Below are positions 53,329 to 64,000 of a DNA stretch of 64,000 nt, one piece after another. Origin of the DNA: Candidatus Endomicrobiellum mastotermitis. Its GTDB lineage: Bacteria; Elusimicrobiota; Endomicrobiia; Endomicrobiales; Endomicrobiaceae. The position numbers and the translations under genes were made by a program. Under the pieces are notes generated by a model. It did no database searches. It was given only the letters and a program-made list of their open reading frames with translations, and was not told where the DNA came from. Location: the NCBI GenBank assembly GCA_031272445.1, contig JAISTT010000011.1:1-64000 (forward strand), written 5' to 3'. Within the stretch, counting starts at the first letter, position 1. The number at the start of each line of letters is the position of its first letter.

Positions 53329-54561
53329 CTATTCCTCATTTAACAGTAAATCTTCCCATTTTGCTCTTTTTCTTATCAAACTAGTTTTATTACCGTTAAC
53401 TAGCACCTCAGCAAGTAAAGGTCTTGAATTATATTCTGACGACATCGCCGCACCATAAGCCCCAGTACAAGTTACAAGAACACATTCACCCTGTGCCAAC
53501 ACCGGAAGCATTCTATCTTTACCTATAAAATCACCACTTTCACATATAGGTCCAACAACATCAGTTTTAACTTTTCGAGCGTTTATTTTTTTTATAGGTA
53601 TAATTTCATGATAAGCTTTATACAAAGTAGGCCTCATTAAATCATTCATCCCAGCATCAGTAATAAGAAAATTTTTTTCGTCAGTAAATTTTCTGTATAT
53701 AACCTTTACAAGGAGATGCCCAGCATTAGCGATTATAGAACGACCTGGTTCAAAAATAAATTTTTTATCTTTATCATCAAATACTGAAAATAATTCTGAC
53801 ATCAAATCTTCAGGAGATGGAGCTTTTTGGTCTTTAGTGTATTCAATACCCAATCCACCACCGCAATTTATATACTCAAGTCTTATGCCATTTTTTTCTA
53901 AATCATCAACAATTTTCTTTATTTTTTGAGCTGCAATTTTAAATGGTTCAATATCCAAAATCTGAGAACCAATATGAGAATGTATACCCAAAATCACTAT
54001 ATTTTTCTTTTTTTTAGCAACCAAGTATGCCTTCACAGCGTCTTCATAAGGTATACCAAACTTTGTCCCTTTCTTTCCAGTAACTATATAAGAATGTGTG
54101 TCAGGATCAACGTACGGATTTATTCTAAATGCAATCTTTGCTTTAACTTTAATTCTACTTGCTATCTTATCTATTGCGTCAAGTTCTTCGAGAGATTCAA
54201 CATTAAACATAAGAATTTTATTTTTTAGCGCATATTCTATCTCTTCTGAAGTCTTACCAACACCAGCATAAACTATTTTTGAAGGATCAAAATTTACTTT
54301 TAAGCATCTGTATATTTCTCCTCCTGAAGTGGTATCAGCTCCAGCTCCAATATCAGCAAGAACTTTCAAAATTGCTCTATTTGAATTCGCTTTACATGCA
54401 AAACATACAATACCCCTACATCCTAATGCTTTCTTATAGTTTTCAAAATTACTTATAAACTGATTCCTTGAATAGACATATGTACTAGTACCATATTTTT
54501 TTGCAATATCAGATAGTTTCACCTGCTCTACACATAAATCTTCATTTTTAAAATTAAGCAT
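53329..54561 (-). CDS. lysA: Diaminopimelate decarboxylase
   Basis: YVYSRNQFISNFENY, FACKANSNRAILKVLADIGAGADTTSGGEIYR, ICESGDFIGKDR; ATG at 54561 preferred over 54588. Confidence 0.94.
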   Translation of the reverse strand: MLNFKNEDLCVEQVKLSDIAKKYGTSTYVYSRNQFISNFENYKKALGCRGIVCFACKANSNRAILKVLADIGAGADTTSGGEIYRCLKVNFDPSKIVYAGVGKTSEEIEYALKNKILMFNVESLEELDAIDKIASRIKVKAKIAFRINPYVDPDTHSYIVTGKKGTKFGIPYEDAVKAYLVAKKKKNIVILGIHSHIGSQILDIEPFKIAAQKIKKIVDDLEKNGIRLEYINCGGGLGIEYTKDQKAPSPEDLMSELFSVFDDKDKKFIFEPGRSIIANAGHLLVKVIYRKFTDEKNFLITDAGMNDLMRPTLYKAYHEIIPIKKINARKVKTDVVGPICESGDFIGKDRMLPVLAQGECVLVTCTGAYGAAMSSEYNSRPLLAEVLVNGNKTSLIRKRAKWEDLLLNEE

Positions 54562-54699
54562 TTTTTTTCCTATCCACCATAGACACACAACAAGAAACGC
54601 CTCAAGATTATATAAAATACCTCTCTCACAATTCAGAAAAATTGGAACCCAAATAAAAGCTTAAAAGTAATAAATTTTTATAAATAAAATAACTTATAC

Positions 54700-56037
54700 C
54701 TATTCTATAAGTTTTAACTTATTTTTAATATTTTCTATCTGATGTAAAACAGATTTTTTTGAAGTTCCACCATAAGAAGTTTTCATATTTGCAATACTCC
54801 TAGCACTTAAATATTCGAATATATCCTCCTCAAATACTTTTGAAAATTTATTATACTCTGCAAGAGAAAGTTCATTTAAAGTCTTTGATTTTTTTTTACA
54901 ATATAAAACAATATCTTTAACTATGCCGTGAGCTGTTCTAAAAGGCACATCATTTTTCGCTAGATAATCTGCTATTTCAGTAGCTGCAATAAAACCTTTT
55001 TCCGTACTTCTTAAAACTCTTTCTTCGACAAACTTCAAACTATCCACCATTTTTTTCATAACCTCGAGACACAGTTTTAAGTTATCTAAAGAATCAAAAA
55101 CTGATGGTTTATCTTCTTGTAAGTCTCTGTTATAAGTAAGTGGTAAAGATTTTACTATTGTGAAAAGTGCAATTAAATCACCAATAATCCTTCCAGATTT
55201 CCCTCTTACAACTTCAGCAGCGTCGGGATTCCTTTTTTGTGGCATTATTGATGAACCTGAGGTAAATTTGTCACCTATCGTTATATAACCAAATTCTGGA
55301 TTCATCCACAAAATTATTTCCTCACAAAATCTTGTTAAGTGTAAAACCGTCAAAGATAGACAGAAAACAAATTCTATAGCAAAGTCTCTATCGCTAACAG
55401 CATCTATAGAATTCTCACTTACACTTTTAAAATTAAGAAGTTGTGCTGTGTATTGTCTATCAATACTAAAAGACGTGCCTGCCAAAGCAGCACTTCCTAA
55501 AGGTAAAATATCAGTTCTTTTATAACAGTCATCAAGTCGTTCTTTATCTCGTTGCAACATCCATACATAAGCAAGAAGATGATGAGCTGCCAAAACTGGT
55601 TGAGCTGGTTGTAAGTGAGTGAACCCAGGCATTATAATATCGATATTCTCCTCGGCTTTCACAATAAGCACTCTCTGAAAATCACTTATAAGATTCACAA
55701 TAATTTTAATTTCCTGTTTTAAATAAATTCTCAAATCTGTAACTATCTGATCATTTCTGCTCCTGGCAGTGTGCATTTTCCCACCAATAGGACCAATTCT
55801 TTTTATAAGTTCTTTTTCAATAGCATAATGTATATCTTCTTCTTTTGGAAGTTGCCAATCCTCTTTAATATCTTTTAAAATACTCGTTAACCCAGAAATA
55901 ATTTTTTCCCCTTCTGAATTATCTATAATTTTAGTCTTTACGAGCATTTTTGTATGAGCTATTGAACTATTAATGTCAACTTCTGCAAGTCTACCGTCAA
56001 AAGAAAATGATCCTATAAACTGTTCAAAATCTTGCAT
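54700..56037 (-). CDS. argH: Argininosuccinate lyase (N-terminus apparently short)
   Basis: RLAEVDINSSIAHTKML, TARSRNDQIVTDLRIYL, GFTHLQPAQPVLAAHHLLAYVWML, GSSIMPQKRNPDAAEVVRGK; WGGRF N-terminus absent. Confidence 0.93.
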   Translation of the reverse strand: MQDFEQFIGSFSFDGRLAEVDINSSIAHTKMLVKTKIIDNSEGEKIISGLTSILKDIKEDWQLPKEEDIHYAIEKELIKRIGPIGGKMHTARSRNDQIVTDLRIYLKQEIKIIVNLISDFQRVLIVKAEENIDIIMPGFTHLQPAQPVLAAHHLLAYVWMLQRDKERLDDCYKRTDILPLGSAALAGTSFSIDRQYTAQLLNFKSVSENSIDAVSDRDFAIEFVFCLSLTVLHLTRFCEEIILWMNPEFGYITIGDKFTSGSSIMPQKRNPDAAEVVRGKSGRIIGDLIALFTIVKSLPLTYNRDLQEDKPSVFDSLDNLKLCLEVMKKMVDSLKFVEERVLRSTEKGFIAATEIADYLAKNDVPFRTAHGIVKDIVLYCKKKSKTLNELSLAEYNKFSKVFEEDIFEYLSARSIANMKTSYGGTSKKSVLHQIENIKNKLKLIE

Positions 56038-56247
56038 TATTACTAAACCTCTTTATATTATATATAGATTTTAAATTCTACATCAAACTATCTTAGTCAC
56101 CACTATTAAGTGTATTTTTCAGCAACCAGTTATATCTATATATTTATTTAAACCTATGATTGTAGTATGAAAATTACAAAATAAATAAAATTCACTTCAA
56201 TAATAAAACCTTTATTGAATCTCTATCTCACATCTTTAATAGATTGA

Positions 56248-59200
56248 CTAAAAGCGTAATTGATACTGAAGCATTAACTTACCATCAAATCGTTGATGAT
56301 AAGTTTGTCTTCCAAAATCAAGTCCGTAACTAGCATTTAAAAACAAACCATTAGCAATTTTGTATTTTATCTCAATATCATGATACAAATCAAGACTTTT
56401 ATTAAATTCATCAAAAGTAACCGAATATCCAATAAGAACTTTGTCTGTAAGGTTCTTTTCCATTGAATATTTTGTACCACAAAGTAATTTTGCAAAAGTA
56501 AGATTATCCATAGTAGGAATAGAATTACAAGTTTGAGTATAAGAAACTTTAAAATTATCAGCAAGTCTTATTTTACGTAAAACATTCCTTGCAAAAGGTG
56601 TTGCAATATTTTGATCAATTAGACGCAAAATCTGTCGTTTAATTTCAAAATTTAAAGATGGATCAGGGTTAGGTAAATTTAATTTTGTGTCCTGTTCAGT
56701 TTTTATAGCTTTTTCAAGAATTTTTTTTGGATTATCATAATTCAAATAGAATCTCAAATCTGACATATTACATCTTGGAATAACAAGTTTTATGTTTACT
56801 GGTCCATCGTCTATTTTTGAATCTCCAGTTGTTTCACACTCAGCAGTAATATAAATCTTATCATAGTCAATTATCTCCATTTTAGAGCTTAATATATTAA
56901 ATCTATAACCTAAATAATCTACTATACCACTTGAGCTTTCAATTATTCCTCTCGTTTTTATATCATTGTAAAAGCCCTTGATAAACACAGATCCTCTTAT
57001 AAATGCAGAAACAAAAGAATTTTCAAATTTCGTACCCTCACAAGCCCTTAGTTCCAAGTCAAATTCTGTATCCTTTGGAAAAACAGAGTTTTTATTTATA
57101 TAACCAATATTTCCAGGAAATGTAAAACGCGTATTCTTAAGTAAAACAAACCCAGAAATTTTAGGCTTTTCAGGAGTACCTTGTATTCTAATGTCAAAGT
57201 AAGGCTCACCAGCAGAATAGTCCTGCAATAGATATCTAGAATTTATTGTTATCGTACTACTAGGTATTGGTAACTGCGGAACACATAAACGAATTCCTTT
57301 ATTATTAGTAATAAATCTTATATCAAAATCTTCAACACTAAAATTACTAATCCCAATTTGCCCATAAACATTTAATCCTCCACATCCGGATTTAAAATCA
57401 AATTTATTAATTCTAACTAAATTTTCATCAATTGACATTTCAACAGACATACTTTTTATCTTATCAACATAGTTCTTTAGTTCAAAAGAACCCCCCATTA
57501 TTAAAAGGTCGGCATTATTAATTACTTTTCCATAAGTTCCAGTGACAGATCCTTTCAAAAACATTTTTCCAGAACTACATTTAATAAATCCTTTAGACAA
57601 ATACTTTATAATATTCAACTTATTATCCTCTATATCATAAAAAACATTTATATATTTCTTCTTAGATTCATTAAGTAGTACCCCATTAAACAAAAATGGC
57701 AAACTACCTCTAATATACGCGCTCATTTCGTTCAATTTAATCATAGCGACTTTTTTTAGAGTAACAATGTTATCCCAAAAACCTATCTCAACATCAAAAT
57801 TATCATATGGAATTCCCATTATAGAACCATTAGTTGATACTATTGCCATATCACCCCTAGGGTTATTAATATTACCCAATAAACGTACATCTATATTTGC
57901 ATTTCCTTTCATAGAGATTGGTAAACTCAGGATATTAATTATAAAACTCCAATCTACGTTTGAACCTTTTGCTTTTAAATCAATATAATCTATAGAGCTA
58001 TCCACATTTAAATTAAAAGTAGTTTTACCTTTTAGAACACTAAATTTCTTAATAGGCACAATCCCATCTAAAGCAATAAGACCTGAACAATCATATGAGC
58101 TAGAACTATCTGCTTTATGAGAAAATTCTAAAATTTTATTTTTAGTAGTATAATAAAAGCTAAGACAAGATAAGTGATAGTTATTTATCCATAAGTCGCT
58201 TAAATCAACTATACCAGTATGCTGTGTAGAACATTTTCCACTTCTTGTTATTTCGCCAAGTACCTTCAAATCTCCAAACAAATCAATAAAACCTATATGC
58301 ATATTAAGTAAAGACAAATTAAATCCGTATTTACCGTTTTTAATATCAAAAAAGCCTTTGTCAATTTTTACTTCACTATCTAGAATTTTGGCAGAAGCGT
58401 TGTTTACTATTACACTACCACAACTCATTCCAATATCAAATCTAACATCATTAAATCTCAAAGCCTCAATATAAGCATATTTAGCTTTTAAACACATTTC
58501 AAGATTATACCCCCCAGCTACTACTGTAAAATTTCCACTTCCAGAAAAACACCCATTTAACGGGATTTTAAAATTTAAAAACATACTCATTATTTTTTCA
58601 GTTAAATTATCAACAGTTAATAAAAAAGTATCTTTTTTCAAACAATCATTTTTTATTGTAATTTTCGTTTTATCTGTAAATAGCATGGCATCAAATGTAT
58701 TAATACCATTCTTATATATCAACCTCAAAGCGAAAGAAAAAAAATTAGATAAATACTTGCCTCTTATTAAAGAGGTTACAACATTAATACATGGATTGCT
58801 TAATTTACCAGAAAACTTTACAATAGAATTTAATAATCCATATAAACCAGGATAAACACCATCAATATTTGTATCTTTAAAGTAAAGATTTCCTGAAAAC
58901 TTATCTTTTTTAAAGTCCATTAGAATAGCACCTCTCACTCCATTATCAGATCTTAAATTAAAGATTTCAAATTTATCAGATGAAATAGCCACACTTGCTA
59001 GAATATTTTTAAATGACATTCCAAATATTTTTATATTATTGCCTTTAATGATACCATTAACTTTATTGTCATTTCTTAAATTATTTTGGAATTTTAAATA
59101 TCCAGTTGTTTCCACTCCACATATGCAAATATTTTTCATATTGACATAGATAGACGATATATTTAATGCTTTTTTGAATAAAATCATTCCACTTACATTC

Positions 59201-60753
59201 ATTGATACTTTACCAAAATTATCTCTTAATACGAACTTCTTTATATTCACTTTACTAAAATTCATGTCACCACTAACTTCAATCTTTTTAAACTTATTAT
59301 CGTACAATATCACCTCAAAAGCTTTAATATCAAATTTAGTAAGAGTATTTCTTTTATAATTGATATATCCATTTATCTTACCAGTAACTTTATGGGCTAG
59401 GCACTTATAAGCATGAAATATTTCTGACATATCAATACCATTAAACTCAAAATTTGCCCATGCCACTTTACCATTCTCAACAACAGTTTTTAAGATGACA
59501 GAACTATTATCTTTAAAAAAATTAAATAAATACAGATTGTTATTTCGAGTTATGCTTCCTCCTATATTCTGTATATTTACGTCCGCATCAGATAGACTAA
59601 ATTTTTTGAATTTTAAATCAATACGTCCAGAAGTTCTATTTATTGACCCTAAAACACTAATAACTCCTTTTACGTCTTTGAAAACAAGAGAAATTATAGG
59701 AATATCCTCAATATTAATATTTCTTATATTTACTGCAATCTCACCTGTTTTTGCATTACCCTTAATAATTCCTACAACTTTATTTTTAACTATAAGTGTT
59801 AATTCATAATTCCCATTTTTACAATAACTGATTTCCATTTTTTTTTCAGAGCCATACATATATTTTACATTATAAACTCTAATATAATCCTCTGTTTTCA
59901 ATAAACTAAAATCACATAAATTAAAATTATAAGCACAAAGTTTTGTTAAATTAAAATTAAAAATTCTTTTAATATTTAAACCTTCAAAGCTCAAATTATT
60001 CCTATACAAATCTTCATTAACCTTCAAAATATCAGTTTCAGAGATAACTTTAGTCTCATTTTTCAACGTATGACCAAACTCAAATTTTTCAATTGCAATA
60101 CTATGATTAGATGATAAATTACTCTTTCCATTCAAACTTATAACCATACTTATTTTATTTTTTAGGGCAAAAATTGATGAAGTATCTAAAGTGCCATCCA
60201 GCATTCGTCTGCTATACAAGTTGAACTTAATAGGAATACCTAAAACACATACAATAAGATCAACAGTAACATGATCTGTGCTAATTATTATATTTGCATT
60301 TGAAACTTTAACAAAGTCAATATTGTTTTTTGCTATGATTTCGTCTATAAATATTGAAATTTCAGACTTAGGAAGTTTAATAATATTATTTTCAAAATAA
60401 TGAAAAATATTTTCATTTTCATAATTCTCACTTAAAGAAACTTCCATTTTTGATATATCTATACGATTTATGGAAACTACTGGACGAATAATGCGAACTA
60501 AAAATTTTGCAGGATTCAGTTCAAATCTTATGCTTTGCATAGTGACTAAATCATCTAATGTCACATTTTCAAGTGTTAAACTAAAAGGTAAAATATAAAA
60601 ATTATCAAAATTACAATTATGCCCTGTTTTAGCATGGACATACTTTTGTATAAAAGGTGAAAATACAAATGTTTTTGCAAAACATAAAGAAAGCAGCCCA
60701 ACTAAAGCGACAAGCATATATATCGTATGTTTCAGATATTTTTGCATAACCAT
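56248..60753 (-). CDS. TamB/DUF490-like translocation and assembly module protein (AsmA-like giant)
   Basis: 1501 aa, N-terminal TM anchor, repetitive beta-rich body, C-terminal DUF490-like region ending in NASYGLDFGRQTYHQRFDGKLMLQYQLRF. Confidence 0.72.
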   Translation of the reverse strand: MVMQKYLKHTIYMLVALVGLLSLCFAKTFVFSPFIQKYVHAKTGHNCNFDNFYILPFSLTLENVTLDDLVTMQSIRFELNPAKFLVRIIRPVVSINRIDISKMEVSLSENYENENIFHYFENNIIKLPKSEISIFIDEIIAKNNIDFVKVSNANIIISTDHVTVDLIVCVLGIPIKFNLYSRRMLDGTLDTSSIFALKNKISMVISLNGKSNLSSNHSIAIEKFEFGHTLKNETKVISETDILKVNEDLYRNNLSFEGLNIKRIFNFNLTKLCAYNFNLCDFSLLKTEDYIRVYNVKYMYGSEKKMEISYCKNGNYELTLIVKNKVVGIIKGNAKTGEIAVNIRNINIEDIPIISLVFKDVKGVISVLGSINRTSGRIDLKFKKFSLSDADVNIQNIGGSITRNNNLYLFNFFKDNSSVILKTVVENGKVAWANFEFNGIDMSEIFHAYKCLAHKVTGKINGYINYKRNTLTKFDIKAFEVILYDNKFKKIEVSGDMNFSKVNIKKFVLRDNFGKVSMNVSGMILFKKALNISSIYVNMKNICICGVETTGYLKFQNNLRNDNKVNGIIKGNNIKIFGMSFKNILASVAISSDKFEIFNLRSDNGVRGAILMDFKKDKFSGNLYFKDTNIDGVYPGLYGLLNSIVKFSGKLSNPCINVVTSLIRGKYLSNFFSFALRLIYKNGINTFDAMLFTDKTKITIKNDCLKKDTFLLTVDNLTEKIMSMFLNFKIPLNGCFSGSGNFTVVAGGYNLEMCLKAKYAYIEALRFNDVRFDIGMSCGSVIVNNASAKILDSEVKIDKGFFDIKNGKYGFNLSLLNMHIGFIDLFGDLKVLGEITRSGKCSTQHTGIVDLSDLWINNYHLSCLSFYYTTKNKILEFSHKADSSSSYDCSGLIALDGIVPIKKFSVLKGKTTFNLNVDSSIDYIDLKAKGSNVDWSFIINILSLPISMKGNANIDVRLLGNINNPRGDMAIVSTNGSIMGIPYDNFDVEIGFWDNIVTLKKVAMIKLNEMSAYIRGSLPFLFNGVLLNESKKKYINVFYDIEDNKLNIIKYLSKGFIKCSSGKMFLKGSVTGTYGKVINNADLLIMGGSFELKNYVDKIKSMSVEMSIDENLVRINKFDFKSGCGGLNVYGQIGISNFSVEDFDIRFITNNKGIRLCVPQLPIPSSTITINSRYLLQDYSAGEPYFDIRIQGTPEKPKISGFVLLKNTRFTFPGNIGYINKNSVFPKDTEFDLELRACEGTKFENSFVSAFIRGSVFIKGFYNDIKTRGIIESSSGIVDYLGYRFNILSSKMEIIDYDKIYITAECETTGDSKIDDGPVNIKLVIPRCNMSDLRFYLNYDNPKKILEKAIKTEQDTKLNLPNPDPSLNFEIKRQILRLIDQNIATPFARNVLRKIRLADNFKVSYTQTCNSIPTMDNLTFAKLLCGTKYSMEKNLTDKVLIGYSVTFDEFNKSLDLYHDIEIKYKIANGLFLNASYGLDFGRQTYHQRFDGKLMLQYQLRF

Positions 60754-60911
60754 ATATCCCTTATCTCTTTAATACAATTAATATCAATTTAAATTTAGAA
60801 TTTTTCGTTACTATTGAAAAGAATTGACTTATTTTAAAATATTACAATTGCAGCAAAGCTATGAATTAAAGTAAAAATATTCATTAATCAGTAAAAATGA
60901 TTGAAAACTAA

Positions 60912-61787
60912 CTATTTAATTGGCGTTCCAGTTGATCTTGTAAGATCTTTAAATTCCTTTATGAGATTTATAGTCACTTTGCCAGGTTCACCATTAAAAA
61001 TTTCTCTTGAATCTACAGAGACTACAGGTACTATTTCAGCTGCAGTACCAGTTAGAAAACATTCATCGGCATTGTAAACGTTATATATACTTATACGTTC
61101 TTCTCTAACTGGAATTTTCAACTTATTTTTTGCCAACTCCATAACTGCATCTCTTGTTATTCCTAGTAAAGCTCCTTCTGGTCCTGGAGGTGTATAAAGA
61201 GTTCCGTTTTTAACTATGAAAATATTGTCACCGGAACATTCAGCCACATATCCTTCAGAATTAAGCATTATAGCTTCCATAGCACCGCCTCTAACTGCTT
61301 CCATTTTTGCAAGTATATTATTTAGATAATTTAGTGATTTAATATTAGGACTTAAAGAATCTTGTGTCATTCTTCTTGTGGGAACTGTTATTATTTCTAT
61401 TCCTTTTCCATATAGTTCTTCTGGATACAAAGAAATAGTATCGGTAATAATTACCAATGATGGCGGCATAGTACATTTTATAGGGTCAAGTCCCAAATCA
61501 CCACAACCTCTCGTAACAATAAGTCTTATATAAGCATCAAAAAGTTCATTTGATAAAAGGGTTTCAATCACTGCCTTTTCCATGTCTTTTTGCTGAATAG
61601 GAATTTTAAGATTGATAGTTTTTGCAGAAGCCCAAAGTCTATCTAAATGTTCTTTTAATCTGAAAACTCTGCCATTATACGCTCTTATACCTTCAAAAAC
61701 CCCGTCTCCATAAAGCAAACCATGATCAAAAACAGAAATTTTTGCGTCTTCTTTTTCAACAAGTTTTCCATCAAGATAAATTTTCAT
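60912..61787 (-). CDS. ilvE: Branched-chain amino-acid aminotransferase
   Basis: ISVFDHGLLYGDGVFEGIRAYNGRVFRLKEHLDRL, RGCGDLGLDP, LNYLNNILAKMEA. Confidence 0.94.
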   Translation of the reverse strand: MKIYLDGKLVEKEDAKISVFDHGLLYGDGVFEGIRAYNGRVFRLKEHLDRLWASAKTINLKIPIQQKDMEKAVIETLLSNELFDAYIRLIVTRGCGDLGLDPIKCTMPPSLVIITDTISLYPEELYGKGIEIITVPTRRMTQDSLSPNIKSLNYLNNILAKMEAVRGGAMEAIMLNSEGYVAECSGDNIFIVKNGTLYTPPGPEGALLGITRDAVMELAKNKLKIPVREERISIYNVYNADECFLTGTAAEIVPVVSVDSREIFNGEPGKVTINLIKEFKDLTRSTGTPIK

Positions 61788-61832
61788 CCCATTTTCCTTA
61801 CAAGTATCAATTAATTATTTTATAATTTTATA

Positions 61833-62495
61833 TCAAGTACATACTTTACCATTTACTATTTTTATTACCCTATCAGCTCTGGAAACAAGTTCTTCATTAT
61901 GCGTAACAAGCACGAGCGTTGAACCTGACTCTGAAGAAATTTCAAACAGTAATCTCTCAATTTCAAGTCCTGTTACTCTATCTAAATTGCCAGTAGGCTC
62001 GTCAGCAAAAATTATGCGTGGATCATTTATTAAAGCTCTTGCCAAAGCCACTCTCTGTTGTTCCCCACCTGATAATTCATTAGGAAAATGATCTTGCCTA
62101 TCTAAAATCCCAAGTCTTTCCAAAATACTTTTAGCATACTTAAGTCTTATATACCTCTCACTCCATACTGGCAATAAAATGTTTTCCAAAACACTAAAAT
62201 CTAACATAAGATAATGAAATTGAAAAATAAACCCTATATTATTTTTCCTCATAGCACATAAATATTTATCATTATTCTTAAAGCAATCAATCCCATCTAT
62301 ATAAACTTTTCCAGATGTAGGTCTATCCATAAGTCCTAAAATATGAATTAAAGTACTTTTACCAGCCCCAGATGGTCCTGTTAAAGCTATTTTCTGCCCT
62401 GACAATATTTCAATATTAATACTATTTAATATTTCAATATTAAATAATCCTTTCTTTACATAAGTTTTATTTATGTTTTCTGATTTTATATCCAT
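61833..62495 (-). CDS. lolD: Lipoprotein-releasing ABC transporter ATP-binding protein
   Basis: GPSGAGKSTLIHILGLMDRPTSG, ELSGGEQQRVALARAL, FADEPTGNLD. Confidence 0.88.
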   Translation of the reverse strand: MDIKSENINKTYVKKGLFNIEILNSINIEILSGQKIALTGPSGAGKSTLIHILGLMDRPTSGKVYIDGIDCFKNNDKYLCAMRKNNIGFIFQFHYLMLDFSVLENILLPVWSERYIRLKYAKSILERLGILDRQDHFPNELSGGEQQRVALARALINDPRIIFADEPTGNLDRVTGLEIERLLFEISSESGSTLVLVTHNEELVSRADRVIKIVNGKVCT

Positions 62496-62537
62496 TTAAT
62501 TAAGTGTTAAGTAAAACTATTTATTTTAGTATTTATT

Positions 62538-63770
62538 TCAACCATATCTTATTGCTTCAAGAGGGTCTAATTTTGAGACTTGATAAGCCGGATAAATTCC
62601 AGCTGTTACTGTAATAATAAATGCTACACTTACAACCATAACTACATCCATCGGTACTATGGTAATAGGTAATTTATCAATATAATAAACACCTTTCGGT
62701 AATTTAAATACATTAAACCATTTCAATATGAAACTTATTAAAAGACCTGATATAAAACCCAAAAAAATCCCAATAAACCCAACAATAAGTCCTTCATAAA
62801 AAAAGATTTTTGAAATTGAAAGCCTTGAAAAACCTATCGCAGACATTATCCCTATATCTCTTGATTTTTGAAAACTTAAAAGTAAAAGATTTGAAACTAT
62901 ATTAAATGCAGCGACAATTATTATAAGTAGTAAAATTAAAAACATCATTATTTTCTCAAGCTTAAGAGCTGAAAAAAGATTTTTATTCATTTCAATCCAT
63001 GTTTTGGTCATATATGGATAAGATAGATCCTTTTGCAACTGTAAAGAAACTTTTAAAGCATCGTAAAAATTATTTATATAAACATCTAAACCTGTTACTT
63101 CATTCTGCATCAAAAAAAGTTTCTGTCCTTCTTCTAAATCAACAAAACCTATAGAAGAATCAAAATCATACATTCCAGATTGTACAATAGCTGAAACAAA
63201 AAACTCATACATTTTAGGAATATTAAAAACATTATCTGGAAACATTAAAATAACTCTATCACCTACATTTACAGAAATATTTTTAGCAAGTTCGCTTCCA
63301 AGAATTATTGATTTCCCGCCTATTTTTTTCCAGTCAAAATTTATATCTGAAAAAATTATCTGATTTGAAAAGTTTAACATTTTATTTTCACTTTCATAAT
63401 TTATAGCTTTAACCAATATACCAGTTGTGGATTTAGAATTTAAGCCCCTAATAATTCCTTGCCTAAATATAAATGGAGATATGCTCAAAATATTCTTATT
63501 ATTATCTATTTTACGTTTTATTTGAACATAATTTTTAAATGACCTGCCATCAATTCTTGTAACCATTATGTGTGATTGTATGCCCAAAATCTTCCTTCTT
63601 ATATCACTTTGAAAACCACTCATAACCGCCAATGTTATAATAAGTACTGCCACCCCTAAAGCAGTACCTCCTAATGCAATAAAAGTTGTAAGTATAGAAA
63701 AAAAATTTTTTCTTCTTGCCTTTAAGTATCTAAGTGCAACAAAAAATTCTACAGATAATATATTATTCAT
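62538..63770 (-). CDS. Lipoprotein-releasing ABC transporter permease (LolC/LolE)
   Basis: FFVALRYLKARRKNFFSILTTFIALGGTALGVAVLIITLAVMSGFQ; C-terminal YPAYQVSKLDPLEAIRYG. Confidence 0.9.
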   Translation of the reverse strand: MNNILSVEFFVALRYLKARRKNFFSILTTFIALGGTALGVAVLIITLAVMSGFQSDIRRKILGIQSHIMVTRIDGRSFKNYVQIKRKIDNNKNILSISPFIFRQGIIRGLNSKSTTGILVKAINYESENKMLNFSNQIIFSDINFDWKKIGGKSIILGSELAKNISVNVGDRVILMFPDNVFNIPKMYEFFVSAIVQSGMYDFDSSIGFVDLEEGQKLFLMQNEVTGLDVYINNFYDALKVSLQLQKDLSYPYMTKTWIEMNKNLFSALKLEKIMMFLILLLIIIVAAFNIVSNLLLLSFQKSRDIGIMSAIGFSRLSISKIFFYEGLIVGFIGIFLGFISGLLISFILKWFNVFKLPKGVYYIDKLPITIVPMDVVMVVSVAFIITVTAGIYPAYQVSKLDPLEAIRYG

Positions 63771-63781
63771 AATTTGAATAT

Positions 63782-64000
<219 letters not shown>

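Noticed and set aside
56367-56564. 65-aa minus-strand ORF inside the TamB-like gene
   Set aside because: Leu/Ile-rich out-of-frame reading of a valid CDS

Overview
The window is AT-rich and gene-dense, with almost all genes on the minus strand. It looks like part of a reduced bacterial chromosome. Gene content suggests an Elusimicrobia/Endomicrobium-type (termite-gut flagellate endosymbiont) lineage; this is inferred from remembered gene content, not from a search. Content: proC/yggS; metK-recA plus a DUF2779 nuclease; an OPA-family sugar-phosphate transporter; an outer-membrane barrel protein; a glutamine/nitrogen block (pyrG, purF, carB, amino-acid permease, carA, split archaeal-type glutamate synthase with ferredoxin and flavoprotein); tRNA-Leu(UAA); gltX; hisG; DUF1015; M23 peptidase; DUF4015; rpsA-ispH-plsC-aroA; hisC; a division/cell-wall block (ftsZ, ftsA, ftsQ, ddl, murB, murC); a complete DapL-type lysine/DAP block; argH; a TamB-like giant; ilvE; lolDE; and the 3' end of lysS. 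aroF and pheA are both visibly broken by frameshifts or a nonsense codon, and several long gaps contain what look like decayed outer-membrane protein genes. I found no CRISPR array, prophage, transposon or rRNA. The most unusual intact locus is the Cas4/RecB-like plus RNase H-like DUF2779 fusion directly upstream of recA. I saw no clearly novel multi-gene system.
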